Assembly: GCF_022348085.1 (NCBI RefSeq)
Contig: NZ_JAKRFN010000004.1
Coordinates: 298,888-362,887, forward strand
Reading direction: 5' to 3'
Source of the DNA: Mycobacterium sp. PSTR-4-N
GTDB taxonomy: Bacteria > Actinomycetota > Actinomycetes > Mycobacteriales > Mycobacteriaceae
DNA: 64,000 bases
Positions 1 to 8,606 of the stretch are shown piece after piece; within the stretch, counting starts at the first letter, position 1, and each line of letters opens with the position of its first letter. The translations under genes and the position numbers were made by a program. The notes under the pieces were generated by a model, which saw only the letters and a program-made list of their open reading frames with translations, had not been told where the DNA came from and made no database searches.

Positions 1-1
1 G

Positions 2-355
2 AAGTCGGTCAGCACCGACCTGGCCACCATGACCCACGGCGCCGCGGGCTACACGGCGGCCAAGCACGGCGTGGTCGGCTTGATGCGGCACTTCGCCACC
101 TCTTTGGCCGCCCGCAACATCCGGGTCAACTCCGTACACCCCGGCGGTGTCGCGACGCCGATGGTGCTCAACGAGGCGATGGCCGGGTTCATCACGGAGA
201 ACCCGTCGTTCGGGGAGTCCCAGATGCCGCTGATGACGCTGCCGATGATGGAGTCGGCCAGCGTGACCGACGCGATCATGTTCCTGTGCGGCCCGTCCGG
301 GCGCTACATCACCGGCGTCGCGCTGCCGATCGATGCGGGCCTCCAGCTGCGTTAA
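2..355 (+). CDS. SDR family oxidoreductase, C-terminal part (probably mycofactocin-coupled)
   Basis: This is the 3' end of a short-chain dehydrogenase; the start lies outside the window. The visible 117 residues carry the catalytic Tyr and Lys in YTAAKHG, the segment IRVNSVHPGGVATPMV after the active site, and the ending YITGVALPIDAGLQLR, which closes the Rossmann fold and forms the cofactor/substrate edge. The HPGGVATPM and NEAM wording is typical of mycobacterial SDRs that use mycofactocin with tightly held NAD. That assignment is inferred, because the N-terminal cofactor loop is not visible. The stop codon overlaps the stop of the convergent photolyase gene. Confidence 0.8.
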   Translation, partial: KSVSTDLATMTHGAAGYTAAKHGVVGLMRHFATSLAARNIRVNSVHPGGVATPMVLNEAMAGFITENPSFGESQMPLMTLPMMESASVTDAIMFLCGPSGRYITGVALPIDAGLQLR

Positions 356-1686
356 CCGAGGTTGCTGTAGCGGCGCAGCGCCTCCGCGCGCTCCTGGCTG
401 TGATCGACGATCGGCTCCGGATAGTCGGCGGGCCGGTCGCCGTCGAGCTTGTGCACGTTGTCCACGTCGGCCAGTTCGGGCACCCAGCGCCGGATGTACT
501 CGCCGTCCGGGTCGAACTTCGAGCCCTGCGTGGTCGGATTGAACACCCGGAAGTACGGCGCCGCATCGGTTCCGCACCCCGCCGCCCACTGCCAGCCGTG
601 CTGATTGTTGGCCATGTCGCCGTCGACCAGCTGTTCCAAGAACCAGCGGGCGCCCCACTGCCACGGCAGGTGCAGATCCTTGACCAGGAACGACGCCACG
701 ATCATCCGGACCCGGTTGTGCATGAAGCCGCTCTCGGCGAGCTGACGCATCCCGGCGTCGACGATCGGGAAACCGGTACGACCCGCCTTCCACGCCTCGA
801 ACGCCCCCTGTGCGTCTTTGCCCTCGTCCACCTCCATCGCGTCGAACGCGGAGTTGAAGTTCCACCAGACGCTGCGCGGCCATTCCCACACCACTGACGC
901 GTAGAAGTCGCGGAAGGCGAGTTCCCGCAGATATGCCGTGGCGCCCTTGCCCCGGCCGAGGTCGGCGGCCATCGTGCGGGGGTGGATGGCGCCGAACTTC
1001 AGGTGGGCCGACATCCTGCTGGTGGCGGCGAGATCCGGTCGGTTGCGGTCGTCGGCATAGCCGGACACCCCGTCGGAGAGGAATTCCTTCCATTGGCTGT
1101 GAGCGGCCTTCTCACCTGCCGGCAGGTCGATCTCGGCGTCACCCTTCGGGATGGTCACCGTCTTCGCGCCCTTGACGTCGCCGGGGTCGATCCAGCTCGC
1201 GCTTGTCGCGCTCGAGTCGGCCGGCGCCCGCCAGCCGTGCTTGCGCCAGGCGTTGAAGAACGGCGTGAACACCTTGTACGGGTCACCGTCGCCCTTGGTG
1301 ACGCGCCCGGGGGACACCAGGTAGGGCGATCCGGTGGCGACGAGATCGACGTCACCGAGGGCGTCACGCACCTTCTCGTCACGAGCGCGGCCGAACGGCG
1401 TGAAGTCGTCGGACACGTGGACTGCGCTCGCGCCGACGGCGTTGGCCAGCTGCGGGATTCGCGTGTGGGGCGCTCCGCGCGTGACCAGGAGGCGGCCGTC
1501 GAGACTCTCCTGGAGATCCCGAAGCGCGTCGTAGAGGTAGCGCAGCCTGCGCGGGCCTGCGGACTTCTCCAACCGGGGGTCGAGAACGTAGCAGGCGAGG
1601 ACGTCGCCGTCCTCGTCCGCGGCGGCCAAGAGGGCGGGGGAGTCGGCAAGCCGCAGATCGCGGCGAAACCACAGGACGGCGGGCAT
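352..1686 (-). CDS. phr: Deoxyribodipyrimidine photolyase (class I)
   Basis: This 444-residue protein should use blue light and FADH- to split cyclobutane pyrimidine dimers in DNA. The N-terminus MPAVLWFRRDLRLADSPAL is the antenna-domain signature of the photolyase/cryptochrome family. The C-terminal half has the FAD-domain segments TGFPIVDAGMRQL, MHNRVRMIVASFLVKDL and DMANNQHGWQWAAGCGTD. Length is normal for a class I enzyme. The ATG at 1686 directly precedes the conserved PAVLWFRRD motif, and the frame stays open upstream only by chance. The gene converges on the SDR, sharing the TTAA at 352-355. Whether it repairs CPD or has a cryptochrome-like role cannot be told from sequence alone; CPD repair is more likely. 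Confidence 0.93.
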   Translation of the reverse strand: MPAVLWFRRDLRLADSPALLAAADEDGDVLACYVLDPRLEKSAGPRRLRYLYDALRDLQESLDGRLLVTRGAPHTRIPQLANAVGASAVHVSDDFTPFGRARDEKVRDALGDVDLVATGSPYLVSPGRVTKGDGDPYKVFTPFFNAWRKHGWRAPADSSATSASWIDPGDVKGAKTVTIPKGDAEIDLPAGEKAAHSQWKEFLSDGVSGYADDRNRPDLAATSRMSAHLKFGAIHPRTMAADLGRGKGATAYLRELAFRDFYASVVWEWPRSVWWNFNSAFDAMEVDEGKDAQGAFEAWKAGRTGFPIVDAGMRQLAESGFMHNRVRMIVASFLVKDLHLPWQWGARWFLEQLVDGDMANNQHGWQWAAGCGTDAAPYFRVFNPTTQGSKFDPDGEYIRRWVPELADVDNVHKLDGDRPADYPEPIVDHSQERAEALRRYSNLG

Positions 1687-1783
1687 GTCTTGATGCTGCC
1701 CTGTGCGGCTGCGGCCGACGCCGAAACGAGGTTGACGGATCGGTGACGGTCCCGAACGACGCAGGCCCTGTGCCGTCAACGAG

Positions 1784-1817
1784 CCGGGCCCCCCGCCGAA
1801 AACGACGAGGGGCCCGG
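1784..1817 (-). terminator. Hairpin terminator downstream of the mpt70-like gene
   Basis: A perfect 9-bp GC stem, CCGGGCCCC at 1784-1792 and GGGGCCCGG at 1809-1817, encloses a 16-nt loop. It lies 12 bp beyond the stop of the mpt70-like gene. There is no long T run, as is usual for mycobacterial intrinsic terminators. The rest of the 1687-1829 gap shows no gene. Confidence 0.6.
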
Positions 1818-1829
1818 TCCGAGAACGGG

Positions 1830-2411
1830 TCAGGCTGCCGGTGGCATCAGGACCGTGTCGATGAGGTACACGGTCGCGTTGGCGGTCTTGACGCCGCCGC
1901 ACACGACCGAGGCGTTGTTGACCATCAGGTGATCGGGCGTGCCCGTCACTGTCAGGTCGGCGCCCTGCACGGTCTTGTGGGTGCCCACCACCTGCGCGGG
2001 ATCGGCCTGGCCGGGCACCACGTGGTAGGTGAGGATGTTGGTCAGCAGCGGGGCGTCGGTCTTGAGCTTCTCGATGGTCGCCGGGTCGATCTTGGCGAAC
2101 GCCTCGTCTGTCGGGGCGAACACCGTGAACTCGGCGCCGTTGAGGGTGTCGACGAGATTCACCTGCGGATTGAGCTGACCCGAGACGGCTGCGGTCAGCG
2201 TCTTGAGCATCGGGTTGTTGGAGGCTGCTTCGGCCACCGGGGCCATCGACATGCCCTGGACCGAGCCCGGCCCGGTGGGTACCTCCGCGGCGTAGGCCGC
2301 GCATCCGGGGCCGACGGGCTGGGCGGCCGCCGACGGGGCGGTTCCCAGGACCAGGCCGGCAGCGGCGGCGGCGGTGAAACCCAGGGTTGCTGCGCGTCGT
2401 GCTGTGTTCAT
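1830..2411 (-). CDS. Secreted fasciclin-domain protein, MPT70/MPB70-like
   Basis: A 193-residue exported protein with one FAS1 (fasciclin) domain, related to the M. tuberculosis MPT70 antigen. The signal peptide covers about residues 1-30 (hydrophobic [14 protein letters not shown] then SAAAQ). The FAS1 core is visible in [40 protein letters not shown] and the closing [12 protein letters not shown]. Two cysteines (GCAAYA and VVCGGV) match the disulfide pair known in this family. FAS1 proteins mediate adhesion or ligand binding; the exact role is unknown. An AAGGAGA ribosome site sits before the ATG at 2411. A close lipoprotein paralogue lies directly upstream on the same strand. Confidence 0.92.
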   Translation of the reverse strand: MNTARRAATLGFTAAAAAGLVLGTAPSAAAQPVGPGCAAYAAEVPTGPGSVQGMSMAPVAEAASNNPMLKTLTAAVSGQLNPQVNLVDTLNGAEFTVFAPTDEAFAKIDPATIEKLKTDAPLLTNILTYHVVPGQADPAQVVGTHKTVQGADLTVTGTPDHLMVNNASVVCGGVKTANATVYLIDTVLMPPAA

Positions 2412-2450
2412 GACGTGTCTCCTTCTGTCTGCAGGGGTGTTGTGGCCGGG

Positions 2451-3140
2451 TCAGGCAGCCGGGGGCATCAGGACGGTGTCGATCATGTAGACGGTCGCGT
2501 TGGCGGTCTTCACCCCGCCGCAGACCAGCCCGGCGTCGTTGACCTTCAGGTCGTTCCCGGCGCCGGTCACCGTCAGGTTCGCGCCCTGGACGGTCTTGTG
2601 CTCGCCGGCGACCGCGTCGGGCGCGGCCTGGCCGGGCACCACGTGGTAGGTGAGGATGCTCGTCAGCAGGTCGGAATCGGTCTTGAGCTTTTCGATGGTC
2701 GCCGGGTCGATCTTGGCGAACGCGTCGTCGGTCGGGGCGAAGACGGTGAACTCGCCGCCGTTGAGGGTGTCGACGAGGTTGACGTTCGGGTTGAGCTGGC
2801 CCGACAGCGCCTGGGTCAGCGTCTTGAGCATCGGGTTGTTCGACGCGGCGACCGTGACCGGTGCGGCTGCCATGCCGGCGACCGAGCCCGGGCCGGACGG
2901 CACCTGCTCGGCGTAGGCGGCGCAGCCCGATCCGATGAGGTTGGCGGCCGGGTCCGCGGCGGCGCTCGAGGTCGGGGAGGTCGATGTGCCGGTCGCCGAT
3001 TCGACGGCCGATGAGGCGGCGCTGGTTGCCGACGACGCCGTGCTGGCGGCCTCCTCGCTGGAGCACGCGGCGGCTCCGAAGATGGCCACGGCGGCCAGGC
3101 TCGCGGCGGTGACGGTCTTGCGCTTTACGGTGATCATCAC
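2451..3140 (-). CDS. mpt83: Fasciclin-domain lipoprotein, MPT83-like
   Basis: A 229-residue lipoprotein paralogue of the neighbouring MPT70-like protein. The signal peptide ends in the lipobox FGAAAC, giving lipid-modified Cys26. A Ser/Ala/Thr-rich linker (about residues 27-75) then leads to one FAS1 domain with [31 protein letters not shown] and LTYHVVPGQ. It should be anchored on the outer face of the plasma membrane. The start ATG at 3140 follows a GAAGGGAA ribosome site. The two genes are 39 bp apart and probably co-transcribed. The gene is divergent from dxr, as mpt83 is in M. tuberculosis. The dipZ gene that separates mpt83 and mpt70 there is absent here. Confidence 0.92.
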   Translation of the reverse strand: MMITVKRKTVTAASLAAVAIFGAAACSSEEAASTASSATSAASSAVESATGTSTSPTSSAAADPAANLIGSGCAAYAEQVPSGPGSVAGMAAAPVTVAASNNPMLKTLTQALSGQLNPNVNLVDTLNGGEFTVFAPTDDAFAKIDPATIEKLKTDSDLLTSILTYHVVPGQAAPDAVAGEHKTVQGANLTVTGAGNDLKVNDAGLVCGGVKTANATVYMIDTVLMPPAA

Positions 3141-3300
3141 TTGTTCCCTTCGGTGGGGCGGGCGTCGGTGCCCGTCCTTGGCTGACGCGGGTTATTCACC
3201 GCTGTTCGCGATGTGGATCGGTGCGGACGCCCCCCGTCACACTTGCGTCACAGTCACCTCACAGGTCCGGGTGCGGTCTGCGGCACGGCACAATGAACCC

Positions 3301-4458
3301 GTGACGCGACGCGTTCTGATCCTCGGCAGCACCGGATCGATCGGCACCCAGGCCCTCGACGTGATCGCCGCCAACCCCGATCAGTTCGAGGTCGTCGGGC
3401 TGGCCGCCGGCGGCGGCAACCTGGATCTGCTCGCCGAGCAGCGGGCGCGCACGGGGGTCACCACCATCGCCGTCGCCGATCCCGCCGCGGCGGAGAGGCT
3501 CGGTGACGTCACCCACAGCGGGCCGGACGCGGTGACCCGCCTGGTGCGCGAGACCGAGGCCGACGTCGTACTCAACGCGCTCGTCGGTGCCCTGGGATTA
3601 CAGCCGACGCTCGCGGCGCTGGAGACCGGCGCGCGACTGGCATTGGCCAACAAGGAATCCCTGGTGGCGGGAGGTCCGCTGGTGGTCAAGGCCGCCGCGC
3701 CCGGCCAGATCGTGCCGGTGGACTCCGAGCACTCGGCGCTGGCGCAGTGTTTGCGCGGAGGCGCCCCCGACGAAGTGGCGGCGCTGGTGCTCACCGCCTC
3801 GGGCGGTCCGTTCCGCGGCTGGTCGGCAGAGCAGCTCGAGTCGGTCACCCCGGAGCAGGCGGGGGCCCATCCGACCTGGTCCATGGGACCGATGAACACA
3901 CTGAATTCGGCGTCGCTGGTGAACAAGGGGCTCGAGCTCATCGAGACACATCTGCTGTTCGGCATCGACTATGACCGCATCCAGGTGGTGGTCCATCCAC
4001 AGTCGATCGTGCACTCGATGGTCACGTTCACCGACGGCTCGACGCTGGCGCAGGCCAGCCCGCCGGACATGAAGCTACCGATCGCCCTGGCATTGGGTTG
4101 GCCGGCCCGCGTCGCGGGAGCTGCCGCCGCCTGCGACTTCACCACGGCGTCGACCTGGGAGTTCGAGCCGCTCGACGACGACGTGTTCCCCGCCGTGCAG
4201 CTGGCCCGTGAGGCCGGCCGGCGGGGTGGTTGCCTGACCGCGGTGTACAACGCCGCCAACGAGGAAGCCGCCGCGGCGTTCCTCGACGGCAGGATCGGAT
4301 TCCCGGCGATCGTGCGCACCATCGAGGCCGTGCTGCGCGCTGCCGACCAGTGGGCCGCCGAACCAGCTACCGTGGATGACGTCCTCGACGCGCAGGACTG
4401 GGCGCGGATGCGTGCCCGTCGCGCCGTCGAGCACGATTTCGCAGGTAGCAGGGACTAG
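3301..4458 (+). CDS. dxr: 1-deoxy-D-xylulose 5-phosphate reductoisomerase
   Basis: This enzyme converts DXP to 2-C-methyl-D-erythritol 4-phosphate with NADPH, the committed step of the MEP isoprenoid pathway and the target of fosmidomycin. The 385-residue product shows the NADPH-binding [12 protein letters not shown] at the N-terminus, [12 protein letters not shown], the metal/substrate region [12 protein letters not shown], the flexible-loop region around [10 protein letters not shown], and [10 protein letters not shown]. The GTG at 3301 is chosen because it sits just before the first strand; no good ribosome site is visible upstream. It leads an operon with rip1 (20-bp gap) and ispG. Confidence 0.95.
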   Translation: MTRRVLILGSTGSIGTQALDVIAANPDQFEVVGLAAGGGNLDLLAEQRARTGVTTIAVADPAAAERLGDVTHSGPDAVTRLVRETEADVVLNALVGALGLQPTLAALETGARLALANKESLVAGGPLVVKAAAPGQIVPVDSEHSALAQCLRGGAPDEVAALVLTASGGPFRGWSAEQLESVTPEQAGAHPTWSMGPMNTLNSASLVNKGLELIETHLLFGIDYDRIQVVVHPQSIVHSMVTFTDGSTLAQASPPDMKLPIALALGWPARVAGAAAACDFTTASTWEFEPLDDDVFPAVQLAREAGRRGGCLTAVYNAANEEAAAAFLDGRIGFPAIVRTIEAVLRAADQWAAEPATVDDVLDAQDWARMRARRAVEHDFAGSRD

Positions 4459-4478
4459 CAGGAGTAGAGGCCCACCAG

Positions 4479-5714
4479 ATGATGTTCGCGATCGGCATCG
4501 TGCTCTTCGCACTCGCCATCCTGCTGTCGGTGGCCCTGCACGAGTGCGGCCACATGTGGGTCGCCCGCGCGACCGGGATGAAGGTGCGCCGCTACTTCGT
4601 CGGCTTCGGGCCCACGCTGTGGTCCACCCGTCGCCCCAACCGGCTGGGCTCCACCGAGTACGGCGTCAAGGCGGTCCCGCTGGGCGGCTTCTGCGACATC
4701 GCCGGCATGACCTCGGTCGAGGAGCTCGACCCCGAGGATCGCCCGTATGCGATGTACCGGCAGAAGACGTGGAAACGCGTCGCGGTGCTCGCGGCCGGGC
4801 CGGGGATGAACTTCGTCATCGGCCTGGTGCTGATCTACGCGATCGCCGTCGTCTGGGGGCTGCCCAACCTGCATCAGCCCACCAACGCGATGGTGGGGCA
4901 GACTGCCTGCGTCAAAGACGAAGTGACACAGGGCAACCTGGGGGAGTGTGTGACGGCCAGTCCGGCCGCGGCGGCCGGCATCCAGGCCGGTGACGTCATC
5001 GTCGCCGTCGGTGGCACCCCGGTGGCCAACTTCGACGAGATGTCCACCGCCGTCCGGAAACTCAACGGTCCGACCCAACTCACCGTGCAACGCGACGAGA
5101 ACGGGCAGACTCGCGAGTTCGTCACCACCGTCGACGTCACGCCGAGCCAGCGGTTCGTGGCCAAGGACGGCGCGGACCCGACGCCCACCCAGGTCGGCAC
5201 CATCGGCGTCGCGGCGGCCAGCTTCGGTCCCACGCAGTACAACCCGCTCTCCGCGGTACCGGCGACATTCGCGTTCACCGGGGACCTGGCCGTCGAGCTG
5301 GGCAAGTCGCTGGCCAAGATCCCGACCAAGGTCGGGGCGCTCGTGCAGTCCATCGGCGGTGGGGAACGGGACCCGGAAACCCCGATCAGCGTCGTGGGAG
5401 CCAGCATCATCGGTGGCGACACCGTCGAGGCGGGGCTGTGGGTGGCGTTCTGGTTCTTCCTCGCTCAGCTGAACTTCGTGCTCGGCGCGGTCAACCTGGT
5501 GCCGCTGCTGCCGTTCGACGGTGGCCACATCGCGATCGCACTGTATGAAAAGGTGCGCAATCTGTTCCGGTCCGCGCGCGGCAAAGTGGCCGCCGGACCG
5601 GTGAACTACCTCAAGCTGATGCCGGCCACCTACGTGGTGCTGGTGTTGGTGGTCGGCTACATGCTGCTGACCGTGACCGCCGACCTGGTCAACCCGATCA
5701 GGTTGTTCCAATAG
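4479..5714 (+). CDS. rip1: Site-2 intramembrane zinc metalloprotease (RseP/Rip1 family)
   Basis: A membrane-embedded M50-family protease, orthologous by position and sequence to M. tuberculosis Rip1 (Rv2869c), which cleaves transmembrane anti-sigma factors and affects cell-envelope composition. The 411-residue protein has the zinc motif H21-E22-C-G-H25 in the first membrane helix, a PDZ domain at about 125-225 ([20 protein letters not shown]), and a C-terminal membrane region with the third ligand motif PLLPFDGGH (Asp347). The ATG at 4479 follows an AGGAG. It lies between two MEP-pathway genes, an arrangement conserved in mycobacteria. Confidence 0.95.
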   Translation: MMFAIGIVLFALAILLSVALHECGHMWVARATGMKVRRYFVGFGPTLWSTRRPNRLGSTEYGVKAVPLGGFCDIAGMTSVEELDPEDRPYAMYRQKTWKRVAVLAAGPGMNFVIGLVLIYAIAVVWGLPNLHQPTNAMVGQTACVKDEVTQGNLGECVTASPAAAAGIQAGDVIVAVGGTPVANFDEMSTAVRKLNGPTQLTVQRDENGQTREFVTTVDVTPSQRFVAKDGADPTPTQVGTIGVAAASFGPTQYNPLSAVPATFAFTGDLAVELGKSLAKIPTKVGALVQSIGGGERDPETPISVVGASIIGGDTVEAGLWVAFWFFLAQLNFVLGAVNLVPLLPFDGGHIAIALYEKVRNLFRSARGKVAAGPVNYLKLMPATYVVLVLVVGYMLLTVTADLVNPIRLFQ

Positions 5715-5724
5715 GAAAGCTCTG

Positions 5725-6891
5725 ATGACCTCCATCGGTTTAGGAATGCCGGCCGCGCCGGCGCCCGTTCTGGCCCCGCGTCGTCCCACCCGTCAGTTGA
5801 TGGTGCGTGATGTCGGGGTCGGCAGTGACCATCCGATCTCGGTGCAGTCCATGTGCACCACCAAGACCCACGACATCAACGCCACGCTGCAGCAGATCGC
5901 CGAGCTGACCGCGTCGGGGTGCGACATCGTCCGGGTGGCGTGCCCTCGGCAGGAAGACGCCGATGCGCTGCCGGCGATCGCGAAGAAGTCGAAGATCCCG
6001 GTGATCGCCGACATCCATTTCCAGCCCAAGTACATCTTCGCCGCGATCGACGCGGGGTGTGCTGCGGTGCGGGTGAACCCTGGCAACATCAAGGAATTCG
6101 ACGGGCGCGTCGCCGAGGTGGCCAAGGCCGCCGGCGATGCCGGCATCCCGATCCGCATCGGCGTCAACGCCGGTTCCCTGGACAAGCGGTTCCTGCAGAA
6201 GTACGGCAAGGCGACGCCCGAGGCGCTCGTGGAGTCCGCGCTGTGGGAGGCCTCGCTGTTCGAGGAGCACGGCTTCGGCAACATCAAGATCAGCGTCAAG
6301 CACAACGATCCCGTGGTGATGGTCGAGGCCTACCAGCAGCTCGCCGCCCAGTGTGACTATCCGCTGCACCTCGGTGTCACCGAAGCGGGGCCCGCTTTCC
6401 AGGGCACGATCAAGTCGGCCGTCGCCTTCGGGGCGCTGCTGTCCCAGGGGATCGGCGACACCATCCGGGTGTCGCTGTCGGCGCCGCCGGTCGAAGAGGT
6501 CAAGGTCGGCAATCAGATCCTCGAATCGTTGAACCTGCGGCCCCGTGGACTGGAGATCGTGTCCTGCCCGTCGTGCGGTCGTGCGCAGGTCGACGTCTAC
6601 ACCCTCGCCAACGAGGTCACCGCGGGCCTGGAAGGCATGGACGTTCCGCTGCGTGTCGCGGTGATGGGCTGTGTGGTCAACGGACCGGGCGAAGCACGCG
6701 AGGCCGACCTCGGGGTGGCATCCGGCAACGGCAAGGGCCAGATCTTCGTCAAGGGTGAGGTGATCAAGACGGTGCCCGAGGCGCAGATCGTCGAGACGCT
6801 CATCGAGGAGGCCATGAGGTTGGCGGCCGACATGGACACGTCGGAAGGTTCCGAGGATGCCAGCGGTTCACCGGTTGTGACCGTAAGCTGA
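5725..6891 (+). CDS. ispG: 4-hydroxy-3-methylbut-2-enyl diphosphate synthase (flavodoxin)
   Basis: IspG (GcpE) reduces MEcPP to HMBPP in the penultimate MEP-pathway step, using a [4Fe-4S] cluster. The 388-residue protein has the TIM-barrel N-terminal half ([27 protein letters not shown]) and the C-terminal cluster domain with Cys281, Cys284 (SCPSCGR), Cys316 and Glu323 ([10 protein letters not shown]). These are the three cysteines and one glutamate expected for the cluster. An AGGAAAG ribosome site overlaps the end of rip1, 10 bp away. Residues 365-388 form a low-complexity acidic tail with no recognised function. Confidence 0.96.
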   Translation: MTSIGLGMPAAPAPVLAPRRPTRQLMVRDVGVGSDHPISVQSMCTTKTHDINATLQQIAELTASGCDIVRVACPRQEDADALPAIAKKSKIPVIADIHFQPKYIFAAIDAGCAAVRVNPGNIKEFDGRVAEVAKAAGDAGIPIRIGVNAGSLDKRFLQKYGKATPEALVESALWEASLFEEHGFGNIKISVKHNDPVVMVEAYQQLAAQCDYPLHLGVTEAGPAFQGTIKSAVAFGALLSQGIGDTIRVSLSAPPVEEVKVGNQILESLNLRPRGLEIVSCPSCGRAQVDVYTLANEVTAGLEGMDVPLRVAVMGCVVNGPGEAREADLGVASGNGKGQIFVKGEVIKTVPEAQIVETLIEEAMRLAADMDTSEGSEDASGSPVVTVS

Positions 6892-6941
6892 GCGCAAGGT
6901 CCCGTTAGGGCTGCACAAGGGTCGTCGCAGAAAGAGTCCAG

Positions 6942-7805
6942 ATGTCGGCTCCTCCGCTTTTTCGCCTCGTTGACGAGCGAAGGGTGTCGGTGGTGCGCGA
7001 CATCCGGGACATGACCGCCGTCCGGCAGGTTCTCGACGACGATCCGGTGGCCTCGTGCATGGTCGCCTCCCGGGTCGCCGAACACGGCATCGAGCCGGCG
7101 GCCATCGGCGGCGAGCTGTGGACGAGGCGGCGTGCCAGCGAATCCCTCTGCTACGCCGGAGCCAATCTGATTCCGCTGCGCGGTGCAGCCGGTGATCTGA
7201 ATGCGTTCGCGGACAAGGCGATGAGCACGTCGCGGAGGTGTTCGTCGCTGGTCGGGCGCGCGGAACTGGTGCTGCCGATGTGGCAGCGGCTCGAGCCGGT
7301 CTGGGGCCCGGCGCGCGACGTCCGAGCCCATCAGCCTCTGATGGCGCTCGCCACCGCCCCGGCCTGTGCAGTCGATCCCGCGGTCCGGCAGGTGCGCATG
7401 GACGAACTCGACGCCTACCTGGTCGCGGCGATCGACATGTTCATCGGCGAGGTCGGTATCGATCCCCGCATCGGTGACGGGGGCCGCGGGTACCGCCGTC
7501 GGGTCGCCGGACTGATCGCGGCGGGCCGGGCATGGGCACGTTTCGACCGGGGGCAGGTCGTCTACAAGGCGGAGGTGGGTTCGCAGTCGCCGGCCGTGGG
7601 GCAGATCCAGGGCGTGTGGGTGCATCCGGATCTGCGGGGCCGCGGTATCGGAACCGCGGGCACCGCCACCGTCGCGGCGGCCGTCGTGGCGAGCGGGCGC
7701 ATCGCGAGCCTGTATGTGAACAGCTTCAACACGGTCGCGCGGGCCACCTACGCGCGGATCGGGTTCACCGAAGTCGCGTCTTTCGCCACGGTGCTGCTGG
7801 ATTGA
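6942..7805 (+). CDS. DUF4081/GNAT-family acetyltransferase (Rv2867c homologue)
   Basis: A 287-residue protein with an N-terminal DUF4081-like part (about 1-140, VRDIRDMTAVRQVLDDDPVA) and a C-terminal GNAT domain. The acetyl-CoA loop is VHPDLRGRGIGTAG (motif A, R-G-R-G-I-G), followed by LYVNSFNTVARATYARIGF (motif B). The substrate is unknown; an amino group on a protein or small molecule is likely. It follows the dxr-rip1-ispG operon, as Rv2867c does in M. tuberculosis. The start at 6942 is preceded by AGAAAGAG. It overlaps the next gene by one base (TGATG), so the two are probably translationally coupled. Confidence 0.88.
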   Translation: MSAPPLFRLVDERRVSVVRDIRDMTAVRQVLDDDPVASCMVASRVAEHGIEPAAIGGELWTRRRASESLCYAGANLIPLRGAAGDLNAFADKAMSTSRRCSSLVGRAELVLPMWQRLEPVWGPARDVRAHQPLMALATAPACAVDPAVRQVRMDELDAYLVAAIDMFIGEVGIDPRIGDGGRGYRRRVAGLIAAGRAWARFDRGQVVYKAEVGSQSPAVGQIQGVWVHPDLRGRGIGTAGTATVAAAVVASGRIASLYVNSFNTVARATYARIGFTEVASFATVLLD

Positions 7806-8479
7806 TGCCCGACCAGGACGCGGCGCAGCGGACGATCATCGCCGATGCGATGGTGCGCGCATTGGAGCGCCGCCACGACGTGCTGGACGCGGTGGTGGCG
7901 TCCGAGGACTACGACGCCGCGATCGAAGCGCTGGAGGAACTGCTCGACACGAGTGCCGAGGCGGCCGAGGCCGTGCTGCGGTTGTCCTTCGACCGGCTGA
8001 CCCGCGTGTCGCGGCGCCGGATCGCCGCGGAGCTGGACAGCCTGACGAGTCAGGTCTCGGAGAGCCCGGTCGAGCACGCGCCGGGGTCGGCCCGCCGGCT
8101 GCGGCTGCGGCCGTTCCGCGCGGACCTCGACGCCGACATCTTCGCCGCCCGCACCGGTGACGTCCGCGCTGCCGGCGACGGCACGGACTCGCCGCCGCGC
8201 GAGCTGGCCGACGAGATCCGCGACGCCGTGGCCCGGGTCGCGGCCGAGGAAGCGGCGTGGCTGGTCGCCGAGGTCGGCGGTGGCAAGGCCGGCACGGTCA
8301 AGGTCGGCATGGTGTTCGGTGAGCTGTGCGGCGGTGAGGTGGACGTGCGGATCTGGATTCACCCCGACCACCGCAAGCAGGGCTACGGCACGGCGGCGCT
8401 GCGGACCTCGCGTTCGGAGATGGCCGCGTATTTTCCCGCCGCGCCGCTCGTCGTGCGGGCTCCCGCCGCGGGCGCGTAA
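7805..8479 (+). CDS. GNAT-like protein with an N-terminal GyrA coiled-coil-like segment
   Basis: A 224-residue protein of unknown function. Residues about 8-85 follow the C-gate dimerisation/coiled-coil region of mycobacterial GyrA almost position by position: RTIIADAMVRALERRHDVLD, then VASEDYDAAIEALEELL, then AVLRLSFDRLTRVSRRRI, which matches the GyrA pattern ASE-DIARAGLIELL / AILDMQLRRL..LERQRI. The C-terminal part (about 150-220) looks like a GNAT domain with WIHPDHRKQGYGTAALR as acetyl-CoA loop. No catalytic Tyr of topoisomerase is present, so this is not a topoisomerase. The TGATG overlap with the upstream acetyltransferase implies a shared function. Confidence 0.75.
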   Translation: MPDQDAAQRTIIADAMVRALERRHDVLDAVVASEDYDAAIEALEELLDTSAEAAEAVLRLSFDRLTRVSRRRIAAELDSLTSQVSESPVEHAPGSARRLRLRPFRADLDADIFAARTGDVRAAGDGTDSPPRELADEIRDAVARVAAEEAAWLVAEVGGGKAGTVKVGMVFGELCGGEVDVRIWIHPDHRKQGYGTAALRTSRSEMAAYFPAAPLVVRAPAAGA

Positions 8480-8592
8480 TCCCCGCGCCGAATTCGACGA
8501 AATGGTCGATCTCTCTCGAACTTGTGCGCCCGAACGTCGGTTTGGGCGGTGATCCCGCGGTGCGCCTGCAGCGATATCGGATCGTGACTTCT

Positions 8593-8598
8593 TAACAT
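8593..8598 (+). promoter_or_regulatory. Predicted -10 box of the penicillin-binding lipoprotein gene
   Basis: TAACAT fits the mycobacterial TANNNT -10 and is 8 nt before the ATG at 8607, so the transcript would be leaderless or nearly so. This supports that start codon. No convincing -35 is seen. The rest of the 8480-8606 gap shows no gene. Confidence 0.55.
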
Positions 8599-8606
8599 CA
8601 GTCCCA

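Noticed and set aside
1687..3066. Open minus-strand frame running continuously into the photolyase gene from position 3066
   Set aside because: The photolyase begins with its conserved motif at 1686. The upstream part is a shifted-frame shadow of the two fasciclin genes.
7805..8479. Calling the GyrA-like protein a topoisomerase
   Set aside because: The breakage-reunion domain and its catalytic Tyr are absent; only the coiled-coil-like part is similar.
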